DNA of 14,959 bases from JAAEQG01 sp023133475 (GCA_030631415.1 DAOVLE010000125.1:1-14959), one strand, 5' to 3'; shown: positions 7,270 to 13,792, counted from the stretch's first letter. Program-made: numbers and translations. Notes: generated by a model not told the origin, from the letters alone.

Positions 7270-7756
7270 TGGCTCGCACCATCCCGCCTGACACAGCCCA
7301 CCATGCCCAAATTGCCCAGAGCAGCACCGCAAAGAAGATGAATAAGGTCTGCCATACTTCTATGTGCATGATCTCGAATGCCCGGGGGAAATGGATCTGA
7401 ACGTAGAATAGACTGATGATCCGGGCCAGGTTGGTTATCATCAGCACCACAGTGCCCACGGCCATACCGGGCAGCTTTCTCCAAACCGAGACCGGCAATG
7501 CCAGCACCGCCGAAATGAACAACGCCGACGGATGGATCGCATCACACCCGCGTTGAATCAGGAGCGAGCCACGCGGCGAAGTTATCAACTGCCCGCTGAC
7601 GGTCACATTCTCGCCCAGAAACCCCAAGATCGCCCCGGAGACTTTCGCGTTGAAATCAAGGTAAGCCGTCCAGCCTTTCTCCTCCATGTACGAAGTCATC
7701 GTCACCGCGTAGAACAGCCCCATGAGCACGCCGAAGATAACCACAAATCGCAACAC
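7256..7756 (-). CDS. xrtH: Exosortase H (XrtH)
   Basis: Predicted 166-aa integral membrane transpeptidase/protease that would cleave proteins bearing a C-terminal IPTLxxWG signal. The exosortase triad is visible: Cys71 in LIQRGCDAIHP, Arg112 in NLARIISLFY and His131 in EIMHIEVWQ. Helices surround these residues at about 2-18, 76-92, 98-114 and 137-155. The NLARIISLFY...VWQTLF block strongly resembles XrtH. In typical XrtH the Cys is followed by NGVEA; here it is DAIHP. The frame is open up to a TTG at 7921, but residues added there are not membrane-like and cross a palindrome (7799-7834), so the GTG at 7756 (MLRFVVIF..., a typical XrtH beginning) is preferred. Its ribosome binding site is weak. 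The substrate gene lies at 9148-10623. Confidence 0.88.
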   Translation of the reverse strand: MLRFVVIFGVLMGLFYAVTMTSYMEEKGWTAYLDFNAKVSGAILGFLGENVTVSGQLITSPRGSLLIQRGCDAIHPSALFISAVLALPVSVWRKLPGMAVGTVVLMITNLARIISLFYVQIHFPRAFEIMHIEVWQTLFIFFAVLLWAIWAWWAVSGGMVRANASS

Positions 7757-7798
7757 GGGACGCTTGACCTGAAACCAGGATGGCCGTCGCCCTGGGGC

Positions 7799-7834
7799 GG
7801 CCTGGTGCTGCCGGGCGGTGCCGGGCACCAGGCC
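7799..7834. repeat. Short palindrome upstream of xrtH
   Basis: Ten-bp perfect arms GGCCTGGTGC (7799-7808) and GCACCAGGCC (7825-7834) enclose a 16-nt GC-rich loop. It lies between the small membrane-protein stop (7915) and the preferred xrtH start (7756). It may be a REP-like unit or may affect the operon transcript. Confidence 0.55.
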
Positions 7835-7914
7835 CGAGGTTCGTTCGGACGAGCTTTGAGCCAGGCGTTGGCCGCCGTGTTGCTGATGTCCTTTCCTCGA
7901 TCGACTCACAGCTA

Positions 7915-8130
7915 CTAGCAATCAGCGTTCGAGTTTTTGTTCATCACGATCCACAGGTGGATCAGGTACGCGAAGATCGGCGTGCAGATCAGCGAGCCGA
8001 TGATGTCTCTCGGAGCCAGTTGGCCATAGAACCACCAGGACCCGATCCAGCCAAGCAGCACCAGCCCGAGCGTGGCTGTCAGAACCTTGTAAAAAACCGA
8101 AGGCACAAACTTAAACAGGCCATCATTCAT
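7915..8130 (-). CDS. Small two-helix membrane protein, first gene of the xrtH operon
   Basis: Predicted 71-aa protein with two probable membrane helices (about 15-37, VFYKVLTATLGLVLLGWIG; about 45-65, IIGSLICTPIFAYLIHLWIV) and a short polar C-terminus (NKNSNADC). The ATG at 8130 has the best ribosome binding site in the window, GGGAGGAG, 5 nt upstream. The longer frame to 8316 is rejected because its upstream part reads through the vestigial CTERM tail and the PIN gene. xrtH follows on the same strand about 160 bp on. No family is recognised. The position suggests a third component of the exosortase locus, but that is inference. Confidence 0.68.
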   Translation of the reverse strand: MNDGLFKFVPSVFYKVLTATLGLVLLGWIGSWWFYGQLAPRDIIGSLICTPIFAYLIHLWIVMNKNSNADC

Positions 8131-8140
8131 CGCCGCTCCT

Positions 8141-8249
8141 CCCGCAATCCGCAATCGCCTCACACCGTCGCAGGCCGACGTTGACGACCAAACACAATCG
8201 TCCCCGCCGTCAACAGCAGCAGCTCCATGACCATCACCAGCACGATTAC
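8141..8249 (-). pseudogene. Vestigial C-terminal tail of a second IPTL-CTERM protein
   Basis: On the minus strand, codons from about 8228 to a TGA at 8160-8162 read MELLLLTAGTIVFGRQRRPATV. This closely matches the end of the intact CTERM protein, MTLLLLTTGTIVIGRQRRLAAA. DNA similarity also continues past the stop codon: CAATCCGC(A)..CGCCTCAC appears at both 8142-8161 and 9131-9149. Upstream of the helix the IPTLSEWG box is missing; the sequence becomes VLV and then runs into the end of the PIN gene (stop at 8246). No start or body of a gene remains. This is the stump of a former exosortase substrate gene, directly next to the exosortase operon. Confidence 0.7.
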
Positions 8250-8632
8250 CACACACGACGAACGCCGTATTCTTCAAATACGCCATCGGCACTGACAAGG
8301 TCCAGATCGTCGACAATGCACTGCGCCGCGAGAAGACGGTCGAACGGGTCGCGATGGTGAAACTGAAGCTCAGCCGTTATGCAAACGTGCCGAAGGCTGA
8401 TCTCCAGCAGCTCGATGGAGTTCAGGGCGACTTGCTTCTCGACAAATTCGGCCATTGGCTCTCCCAGATCGAGTCGGTCAAGGCTGATTTTAATCGCCAT
8501 CTCCCAAAGACTGGCGATACTGAGCAGCAACTCGTGACTCGGATCTTCGATATGTCGCCTGGCGATCGGCGATAAGCGAGAACTGCCCGCCGCGAACCAG
8601 AGGAACGTATGCGTATCCAGCAGCAAACGCAT
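8246..8632 (-). CDS. PIN-domain toxin (VapC-like ribonuclease)
   Basis: Predicted 128-aa PIN-domain protein. Acidic active-site residues are Asp6 (LLLDTHTFLW), Glu44 (SLWEMAIK), Asp95 and Asp98 (HHRDPFDRLLAAQ) and Asp116 (SADGVF). This is the pattern of the Sll0205-type PIN group, with a normal C-terminal end (YGVRRVW). Such toxins are usually Mg-dependent RNases held inactive by the adjacent antitoxin. The ATG at 8632 overlaps the antitoxin stop by one base (TGATG), a typical coupled toxin-antitoxin arrangement; a GTG one codon earlier is also possible. Its 3' end abuts the stump of a CTERM gene, so the pair may have replaced the rest of that gene. Confidence 0.88.
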   Translation of the reverse strand: MRLLLDTHTFLWFAAGSSRLSPIARRHIEDPSHELLLSIASLWEMAIKISLDRLDLGEPMAEFVEKQVALNSIELLEISLRHVCITAELQFHHRDPFDRLLAAQCIVDDLDLVSADGVFEEYGVRRVW

Positions 8633-8859
8633 CACATATAATCACCGAAATCTTCGATCGGGTCGTCAAAGTCGTCCCGGATCGTGATCTGGCCGCGTGC
8701 CCTTCCGAAGCCCGGCCTCGTCGTGCCCGCCACCGTGTTCGCCCGGCGCCGGACCACGACTTCGACGGTCTCGCCACCATTCAACTCCGGCAAGACGATC
8801 TCAACCCACCCGCCAGGTTTCACGGTCATCGTTTGCTTCCATTCCGAGGTCATGCCCAT
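8632..8859 (-). CDS. Putative antitoxin paired with the PIN toxin
   Basis: Predicted 75-aa protein. The N-terminal half (SEWKQTMTVKPGGWVEIVLPEL, 4-25, then NGGETVEVVVRRR) has the beta-rich, AbrB-like look of small type II antitoxins. The C-terminal part (QITIRDDFDDPIEDFGDYM) is acidic and ends like the toxin-binding tail of such antitoxins. It overlaps the toxin start by one base. The ATG at 8859 is used; an ATG two codons later is equally possible, and neither has a strong ribosome binding site. The frame is open up to 8955 without added family-like sequence. The family call relies on length, partner and pattern. Confidence 0.75.
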   Translation of the reverse strand: MGMTSEWKQTMTVKPGGWVEIVLPELNGGETVEVVVRRRANTVAGTTRPGFGRARGQITIRDDFDDPIEDFGDYM

Positions 8860-9147
8860 ATCATACACCGCCGCGAGCGCCCTTGCCAGCCCGACCAAAA
8901 CCAAGCCTTCGCCCCGGAAATCCCCTTCACCAGTCCTGCCCCGCCTCCAGAGCAAGTGGGCCGCCCGTCTGTAGGATTGCTCCGCACGGAGTTTGGGAAT
9001 TTATCTCGCCACCGAGGATTCAACCCTTGTTATTAGCCCAAGAACGAGGATTTTCGGAAGCATTCGGCAATAAATTCCCAAACTCACGGCGGACCCTACC
9101 GGATTGCCGATTCCTGCGTAATCCGAAATCGACAATCCGCACTCGCC
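8860..9147. other. 288-bp gap upstream of the toxin-antitoxin pair
   Basis: No coding sequence is convincing here. A MITE-like inverted-repeat element lies at 8989-9085. The promoter of the toxin-antitoxin pair should lie within about 8860-8985, but no clear -35/-10 pair was found on the minus strand. Downstream of the CTERM gene there is no recognisable terminator. Confidence 0.45.
8989..9085. repeat. 97-bp MITE-like element with 16-bp terminal inverted repeats
   Basis: A perfect 16-bp inverted repeat (GAGTTTGGGAATTTAT at 8989-9004; its complement at 9070-9085) flanks 65 bp. The interior carries two copies of CGAGGATT (about 9013 and 9046). Similarity of the flanks continues imperfectly outwards (CCGCACG versus CCGCCGT in the same sense), so the true ends may lie a few bases further out. 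No target-site duplication is evident. Its composition is more AT-rich than its neighbours. Confidence 0.6.
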
Positions 9148-10188
9148 TCACGCCGCCGCCAGCCGACGTTGCCGCCCAATCACAATCGTCCCCGTCGTCA
9201 ACAACAGCAGCGTCATGGCGATCATGCCCCATTCAGAGACGGTGGGGATAGGCGACGACGGCGAGACTTCAAATCGGTAGCATTGATAATCATGCACCAC
9301 GCTGTCGAAGGCAAACATGCTATATTCGGTATCGGCAAAGCCCGCCATCGTCATCGTCATCGCGTATAAATGGTCTGGTGTCAGCCCGTCGCCGTCGGTC
9401 CACCAGCGAATCCCGCCCTGCGGTCGTGGCTCACCATCGGGGTCATGGTACACCGGCTCATACATCCAGGCACCGCTATCGGGCGGCGCGATCAGTATCT
9501 GCTCACCTTCGGGGTTAATTGGGACACTCTCGGGAAACACGTATATTTCCGTGATGTGGAAGTTGTCTTCGAGTGAAACGCCAAACCTGGCGTCCTCCAG
9601 GATCAACTTGTCGTCCTGCAGTTGGACGTGCACACACTGGCTATAGCTCTTTAGCGTCAAATACACAGGCCCGTTCTGCCCCGCCTCGGTTCGGACGAAT
9701 GTTGCGACCTCCCACTGCGGTTGCGGTTTGAGCTTGAACGTGAAGATTCTTTTCTTTGGGGGGCCGTTCACTGTCTTAATGTCGGTGCCCGCGGCAACCG
9801 GGACCTTGCCCGGGGGGTCGCCGTTGTCGTAGCCGGTGACGCTCCCCAGCCCATACTTGTCGGCGCTCTTCCCGGTTAATTCAACGGTCCACTCCTTTTC
9901 ATTGGACGACACGTACAGATTCTTCTTTGCGTGCCAAACGATGCCGCCCTCGTCGGTTGGGCACGGCACGCCGTGTGGGCCGGTCTCGACCCACGTGCCG
10001 TCGGGTGGCTCCGTGTCTCCCGGATCTTCGGTGGAATGGTACGAGGAGTAGGTGTTGCATCTACACCAGCACCAATAGTGGTAGTTGACGGAGTCGGCAC
10101 CCGGGTAGCCATTTTGATCCACCTCCGCACATTCACAACCAGTGCCATTTGATACCCAGTAGCCGCTGCCCAGCGGCAGGCAGGGCTC
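9148..10188 (-). CDS. IPTL-CTERM protein, C-terminal part (after in-frame TGA)
   Basis: This frame continues the reading frame of 10189-10623 after a single TGA. With it, the gene would encode 491 aa. The segment starts EPCLPLGSGYW, has a Cys/Trp cluster (YWCWCRCNTY) and then a long beta-rich body. It ends in an IPTL-CTERM signal: IPTVSEWG (459-466 of the joined protein), a hydrophobic helix (467-483) and the basic tail RQRRLAAA. Such a tail targets the protein to exosortase H, encoded at 7256-7756. Read alone, the first start is a GTG at 10122, without a signal peptide, so this half is unlikely to be exported unless it is joined to the upstream part. No function is assigned to the body. Confidence 0.8.
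   Translation of the reverse strand, partial: EPCLPLGSGYWVSNGTGCECAEVDQNGYPGADSVNYHYWCWCRCNTYSSYHSTEDPGDTEPPDGTWVETGPHGVPCPTDEGGIVWHAKKNLYVSSNEKEWTVELTGKSADKYGLGSVTGYDNGDPPGKVPVAAGTDIKTVNGPPKKRIFTFKLKPQPQWEVATFVRTEAGQNGPVYLTLKSYSQCVHVQLQDDKLILEDARFGVSLEDNFHITEIYVFPESVPINPEGEQILIAPPDSGAWMYEPVYHDPDGEPRPQGGIRWWTDGDGLTPDHLYAMTMTMAGFADTEYSMFAFDSVVHDYQCYRFEVSPSSPIPTVSEWGMIAMTLLLLTTGTIVIGRQRRLAAA
9151..9249 (-). other. IPTL-CTERM sorting signal
   Basis: The last 33 codons of the CTERM gene encode IPTVSEWG (9226-9249), a 17-residue hydrophobic helix and RQRRLAAA. This three-part layout (motif, helix, basic tail) defines the exosortase H recognition signal. The motif differs from the consensus IPTLSEWG only by Leu to Val. 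Confidence 0.88.
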
Positions 10189-10623
10189 TCAGTCGTGCTC
10201 TGCGTCTTTCCAGCCTCTATGCAATTGGTGCCACAGCTTGCATACGCCATTTTCAACCTTGCACTTCTCCCCATCATCGCACTCGCCCTTACCACCGACC
10301 ACCACCACGTAACGCCACCGGATTGTTTCGGTCGTGTTTCCATTGGAGTCCAGGTCGTCCTCGTCCGGCTCGCGGGTGACCAGGCATATCCCATCAGGCC
10401 CCTCACAGCTAGGCGTGCCATATTCGCCCTCGGGGAAGTACCTATACCCGGTCGCCCCCCCGTCGTAGCCGGCACATTTCTGGGCACATTCCGCCTCGTC
10501 GGCCACAATGTGGCATTCGGATGCGCTCCCATCATCCATCCAACACAGGCACCCCCCTCCAGCCAGAGCCGGCACGGAGACCACACTCAGGGCCACCGCT
10601 GCCATCAACACATACTTGAGCAT
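10189..10623 (-). CDS. IPTL-CTERM protein, N-terminal part ending at an in-frame TGA
   Basis: A 144-aa frame with a signal peptide: MLKYVLMAAVALSVVSVPALA, predicted cleavage after AlaLeuAla at 19-21. It continues as a Cys-rich domain (GGCLCWMDDG, CHIVADEAECAQKC, ECDDGEKCKVENGVCK). The ATG at 10623 is supported by AGGAGAAAG about 5 nt upstream. The frame stops at TGA 10189-10191 (codon 145), and the same frame then stays open for another 346 codons to the CTERM end. The last 16 residues (LWHQLHRGWKDAEHD) look out of phase. The neighbouring frame reads SCGTNCIEAGKTQSTTESPAC over the same DNA, so two compensating indels may be the true cause. It is probably an N-terminal fragment of one exported substrate. 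Confidence 0.72.
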   Translation of the reverse strand: MLKYVLMAAVALSVVSVPALAGGGCLCWMDDGSASECHIVADEAECAQKCAGYDGGATGYRYFPEGEYGTPSCEGPDGICLVTREPDEDDLDSNGNTTETIRWRYVVVVGGKGECDDGEKCKVENGVCKLWHQLHRGWKDAEHD

Positions 10624-10737
10624 GATACTTTCTCCTCGCATTCTAAATGCCAACCTGCCGCCACGAAAACCACGCTATTCCGCATACGGGTTTACTGAAC
10701 ATTCCCCCCTTGGCCTATACTTGCGTAGGCCTGCGTC

Positions 10738-11733
10738 TTACAGGCCCAGCTCCGGATAGCGCATCGGTAGTTGCTGATTCTGGGTCGAACTCGGCGCTCG
10801 CCTGGTGGTATCGTGCGGGTCCATGTCATAGAGCGGGTGATGTGTGTGGGTGGGGTCGGCATCGTGCGTCTCGCTGTCGGAAAGAATGCGCATCGGATCC
10901 ACTCCGAGCCCGTTCCACATCGAGTTATCCCAGTAAGCGACACGCGGGTCGACCATTTCACCATGCCCATCGCAGAAGACCGCCGCCGAGCGGCCTAGAT
11001 GACGCTCGGAAAGATACGTCCGCCAGTCATGCCACGCATAGGATTCATATTCCGGGTCGTCCGGTGGGCCGCTCCAGGTTTGATCGCTCCAGACCGGAAT
11101 GAAAGTGGGGTCCAAAACGTACCCGTGATTGCCGATGCCGAGCGGGTCCTTCCAGTTGTCGCCCTCGAAGTCGTTGTTATGGTCGTGCAACCATCCGGTG
11201 CCGTCGGTGTCGGCGAAGGCAATGGTTTTGGTCGGGCAACGGAGGTTCTTGACCGGGAAACGCTCGAAGGGATAGAAGGGGTTCTCGGTGCACATGTTGC
11301 CGCGATAGCTGCCGATGTACTTGTAGTTGTACCCATACGAGTTGTTTCGCCCGACCACCCAGTTGGGGACGGAGGGGCAACTTTGCACCCTATCGGTGTC
11401 CTTCTCGTTGGTATTCAAAAGGTTAGCCATCGCGTTGAACCAGCGGACGCGCTTTTTCTTGCCGGTCTCGGGATCGATCCTTTCCAGAAAAACCTGATGG
11501 GGCGGATAGACGTCGTATTCAACAAGATACAACGTCATGCCCACCCCCAACTGGTGACATCGGCTGAGGCACTTCACCGCCTGGGTTTGTTTTCGGGCCT
11601 TGGACAGCGAAGGCAACAGCACGCTAATCAGCAGGGCGATGATACTGATCACCACCAGTAGCTCCACCAGCGTAAACCCACGATAACACTGCGGGGATGA
11701 GACCATTGTGCGATTGATACGGGTCAAACTCAT
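10738..11733 (-). CDS. Type II secretion/pilin-like protein with H-X9-DG motif
   Basis: Predicted 331-aa secreted pseudopilin. The prepilin peptidase site is clear: YRG|FTLVELLVVISIIALLISVLLP, with cleavage after Gly19, Phe20 as the mature N-terminus and Glu at mature position 5. The C-terminal part carries the H-X9-DG motif (His245 ... Asp255-Gly256, within SERHLGRSAAVFCDGH). This is typical of the prepilin-like families that are greatly expanded in planctomycetes. The ATG at 11733 was chosen because GAGGTGG lies about 4 nt upstream; a GTG at 11745 is less likely. A TATAAT lies on the minus strand at 11748-11753 but is very close to the start and has no matching -35. It is a lone gene with repeats upstream. 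The partner machinery is not in the window. Confidence 0.9.
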   Translation of the reverse strand: MSLTRINRTMVSSPQCYRGFTLVELLVVISIIALLISVLLPSLSKARKQTQAVKCLSRCHQLGVGMTLYLVEYDVYPPHQVFLERIDPETGKKKRVRWFNAMANLLNTNEKDTDRVQSCPSVPNWVVGRNNSYGYNYKYIGSYRGNMCTENPFYPFERFPVKNLRCPTKTIAFADTDGTGWLHDHNNDFEGDNWKDPLGIGNHGYVLDPTFIPVWSDQTWSGPPDDPEYESYAWHDWRTYLSERHLGRSAAVFCDGHGEMVDPRVAYWDNSMWNGLGVDPMRILSDSETHDADPTHTHHPLYDMDPHDTTRRAPSSTQNQQLPMRYPELGL

Positions 11734-11800
11734 TGTCCACCTCACCTATTATAGAATTGGCAATTAGGTATCCTACCAAAAAGTAAGCAAGACACCAAAT

Positions 11801-11954
11801 GTAGGGTGGGTGGAACCTCGCGGAGCGAGGTGGAACCCACCAACCAGGGACGAGTCCAAAGTCCAAAGTCCAAAGTCAGACTGGTTTCTGACTTTGGACT
11901 TATGAATCGGTGTGGTGGGTTGCGCTCCGCTCCGCGAAGCTCCACCCACCCTAC
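11801..11954. repeat. 154-bp nested palindromic element (copy B)
   Basis: Nested inverted pairs share one centre: GTAGGGTGGGTGGA/TCCACCCACCCTAC (11801-11814/11941-11954), a 9-bp pair (11834-11842/11913-11921) and a 15-bp pair (11866-11880/11887-11901) with a 6-nt loop. The left half matches the inverted right half of the element at 4317-4599 nearly base for base over about 75 bp, including the AAAGTCC tandem. The right half has diverged. It lies just upstream of the pseudopilin gene and downstream of the lipoprotein gene. Confidence 0.82.
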
Positions 11955-11983
11955 GGGAAACTAACCCATTCATCGCCCATGAC

Positions 11984-12002
11984 GGCAGGTTTTTAACCTG
12001 CC
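11984..12002. terminator. Hairpin downstream of the lipoprotein gene
   Basis: GGCAGGT-TTTTA-ACCTGCC forms a 7-bp perfect stem 8 bp beyond the lipoprotein stop at 12011. On the gene's strand it is not followed by a T-run, so it may be a REP-like unit acting as an mRNA end rather than a classical intrinsic terminator. Confidence 0.35.
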
Positions 12003-12010
12003 CTACTTGT

Positions 12011-13090
12011 CTAACGCTTGTCGATCACCCGCACGATCTCGTTGCGATCGGGAAGCGCCATGTAAATGGTGCCGTCCGGGGCGATGACCAGCTCGTTGTC
12101 TTCGGAATACTCACTGTCGGAAATGGGCAAGCCCATCGTGATCGACTGGGTATCCGCGGACCACAGCAATATGCCCAGGATTCGGCTTTCCCCTTGCGGA
12201 TGATAGGCTCCGCTGATGACGATGTCGCCGTTGTCCAGGACCACAAACGAATCGGCGGAAAGCCCCAGCGTGCCCGGCAGCTCGTGCGGGCGCCCGTCCG
12301 TGTCGATGGTCTGCATGCCCGACAGCAAAGCCCCCGCCAGCCCCCGAGAACCGTAAAGCGTCCCGTCCGGGCCAAAAGCCAGATGATGAGACAAACGGTT
12401 GAGGAAGTCGTCAGGGTTCTCCAGCTCGTCGGGGTTGTCGATCCTGGGCACCACCTCGCGGTTGCCTTCGACGTTGATGGCGGACAGGTCCGAGAAGGTG
12501 CTCTCCCGCCCCACCAGCAGGTTCCCGGGGTCGATCTGAGGCCCATCAAACCCTTCCGGAACGATAACCATGGTCTCGGGTTTGACGTTGGAGGGGTTGC
12601 CTTGGTCAGGCCCTTCCAACAGCCCAATAAACGCTTCAGCCTCGCCACCCTCCGGCCCGACGATAGCCATTGTCGAGCAACATGGAGACGCAATCCAGAA
12701 CTCGCCCGAGTTGGTAATCGCCATCACCAGCGAGCTTTGCTCCAAGTCGAAGAACTCGGGGTCTGCCAACGTGGTCGCCCCAATAGGAGCCATCGTCGAG
12801 ACATCATCGTCTTTCTGGATCGGCCCGAACAGCCCATCCTTGTTGAGAATAAACACCGCGTTGTCCGAGGGCCGCAGGGCAAACCCCGAAGCTCCGCCGG
12901 TATTGGTGGCGAATACCTCGAACTCGAAGAGGTCTTCATCGGGAATCACGCCATCGACGCCATCGACGCCATCGATGACATCGATGATGTCCACGATGTC
13001 CCCCACCGGGACGCTGTCGCACCCGACAAGGGGCACAATGCCCAAAAACGCCCCAACCAACAGCCATTGGCCTATTCGCATGATACCCAT
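12011..13090 (-). CDS. Predicted lipoprotein with beta-propeller-like body
   Basis: Predicted 359-aa exported lipoprotein. The N-terminus is a signal peptide ending in the lipobox LVGC, with Cys24 as the likely lipidated residue. Residues 29-48 are an Asp/Ile/Val/Gly run (DIVDIIDVIDGVDGVDGV) encoded by about five degenerate 9-bp tandem repeats (12951-13001). The rest has repeated strand patterns such as SGFALRPSDNAVFILN, LVMAITNSGEFWIA, HLAFGPDGTLYGS and ELVIAPDGTIYMA, which suggest NHL- or SMP30-like beta-propeller blades. No catalytic residues can be assigned. The ATG at 13090 has AAAGGAG 8 nt upstream. No operon partner was found. The function is unknown; it may be a surface or envelope binding protein. 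Confidence 0.82.
   Translation of the reverse strand: MGIMRIGQWLLVGAFLGIVPLVGCDSVPVGDIVDIIDVIDGVDGVDGVIPDEDLFEFEVFATNTGGASGFALRPSDNAVFILNKDGLFGPIQKDDDVSTMAPIGATTLADPEFFDLEQSSLVMAITNSGEFWIASPCCSTMAIVGPEGGEAEAFIGLLEGPDQGNPSNVKPETMVIVPEGFDGPQIDPGNLLVGRESTFSDLSAINVEGNREVVPRIDNPDELENPDDFLNRLSHHLAFGPDGTLYGSRGLAGALLSGMQTIDTDGRPHELPGTLGLSADSFVVLDNGDIVISGAYHPQGESRILGILLWSADTQSITMGLPISDSEYSEDNELVIAPDGTIYMALPDRNEIVRVIDKR
12951..13001. repeat. 9-bp tandem repeat inside the lipoprotein gene
   Basis: Units CCATCGACG, CCATCGACG, CCATCGATG, ACATCGATG and ATGTCCACG follow each other and encode the Asp/Gly/Ile/Val linker right after the lipidation site. The unit length is a multiple of three, so copy-number change would lengthen or shorten the linker without shifting the frame. 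Confidence 0.7.
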
Positions 13091-13221
13091 AGCATTCGCT
13101 CCTTTAGTGCATGATAACTTGCCTTAGCGACCCGCCGAAAACTCAATCAGATGAACACCTGTAAATAGTACCCCCGACAAACCTTATCCGCAAGAGGGTC
13201 ACGACGGCGAGGCGATCGCCT

Positions 13222-13244
13222 CTAATTCACCGCGGAGCACGCAG
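13222..13244. repeat. 23-bp direct repeat, left copy
   Basis: CTAATTCACCGCGGAG followed by CACGCAG recurs at 13793-13815 with a single mismatch (C to T). GAATTGAGAA and ATGCGG strings follow both copies, so the similarity covers a wider, partly degenerate region. Confidence 0.65.
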
Positions 13245-13348
13245 GAAATGGAAAATTGAAAATGAAAAATGGAAAATAGGGGGATGGGAACGTGATGAAT
13301 TGAGAATGGAGAATTGAGAAAATGCGGGCTTGGCGATGCTGCCCGGAT

Positions 13349-13424
13349 GTAGGGCGGGTTTCACCCGCCTTCCTCGTCTGAATGGTGGGTTCCACCTCGC
13401 TCCGCGAGTTTCCACCCACCCTAC
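13349..13424. repeat. Partial palindromic element (copy C)
   Basis: The 42-bp right-hand unit (13383-13424) differs by one base from 4509-4550 and includes the CCTCGC-TCC-GCGAG hairpin and the terminal CCACCCACCCTAC. The left side is a different unit, GTAGGGCGGGTTTCACCCGCC (split here at 13349-13369), similar to 6423-6439. The AAAGTCC core is missing, so this is a shortened or hybrid member of the family. Confidence 0.75.
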
Positions 13425-13483
13425 TGGACTCATGCCCGAAATTCAATTAAAAAGGATCGGGACCGACCGAGAGGGCGAACACT

Positions 13484-13780
13484 GTGCGAATCCTTTGCCA
13501 GGCCGACTTATGGAGTATTGCCCGCAAGGCAGCAGGTGTGCTTGCGTTGTTTACGGCTGCCGGTTGCACGGGACACCGTGAACCCTACCAGCCTCACCCG
13601 ACCTCGCAGGGCTGCGAAGCAACCGCCCCTCAACACACCACCGACGACTACATCGCAGTCGAAGCCGCACACATGGCGGCGGAGGACCAGGAACGCTCCG
13701 CCCAATCCCCGGGGCGCCGGCCGCAACCAACCCGCCGGGAAAGCCCCATACGCCCTACCGCCCGTAGCCGGCAATGGTAA
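13484..13780 (+). CDS. Small putative lipoprotein
   Basis: A 98-aa frame starts with GTG at 13484, with AGAGGG about 8 nt upstream. The N-terminus has the layout of a lipoprotein signal: basic residues (ARKA), a hydrophobic core (AGVLALFTA) and the lipobox TAAGC, giving Cys28 as the probable lipidated residue. The mature part (about 70 aa) is polar and rich in Pro, Arg and Gln, with no recognised domain. It ends 12 bp before the second copy of a 23-bp direct repeat, while the first copy lies about 240 bp upstream. No family is recognised. The lipobox makes it more likely real than the other short frames here, but its composition is repetitive. Confidence 0.45.
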   Translation: MRILCQADLWSIARKAAGVLALFTAAGCTGHREPYQPHPTSQGCEATAPQHTTDDYIAVEAAHMAAEDQERSAQSPGRRPQPTRRESPIRPTARSRQW

Positions 13781-13792
13781 CCCAGCCACAAA

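Larger units (their letters stand above)
13091..13483. other. 393-bp intergenic stretch rich in repeats
   Basis: It separates the divergent lipoprotein (-) and small lipoprotein (+) genes. It contains one copy of a 23-bp direct repeat (13222-13244), an A/G-rich low-complexity run built from GGAAAAT and GAATTGAGAA units (13243-13325), and the partial palindromic element 13349-13424. The minus-strand frames across it are repeat translations. No promoter is clear. Confidence 0.5.

Noticed and set aside
7757..7921. N-terminal extension of XrtH to a TTG at 7921 (55 extra residues)
   Set aside because: The added sequence is polar, crosses a palindrome and does not resemble the start of exosortases. 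The GTG at 7756 gives the usual N-terminus.
10189..10191. TGA read as selenocysteine
   Set aside because: No SECIS-like hairpin was evident just downstream and the family is not known to use selenocysteine. A frameshift or nonsense mutation is simpler.
9876..10586. 236-aa frame overlapping the CTERM gene in another phase
   Set aside because: Mostly a shadow of the CTERM gene. Only its part at about 10160-10245 may be the true local frame, and that is covered under the split-gene finding.
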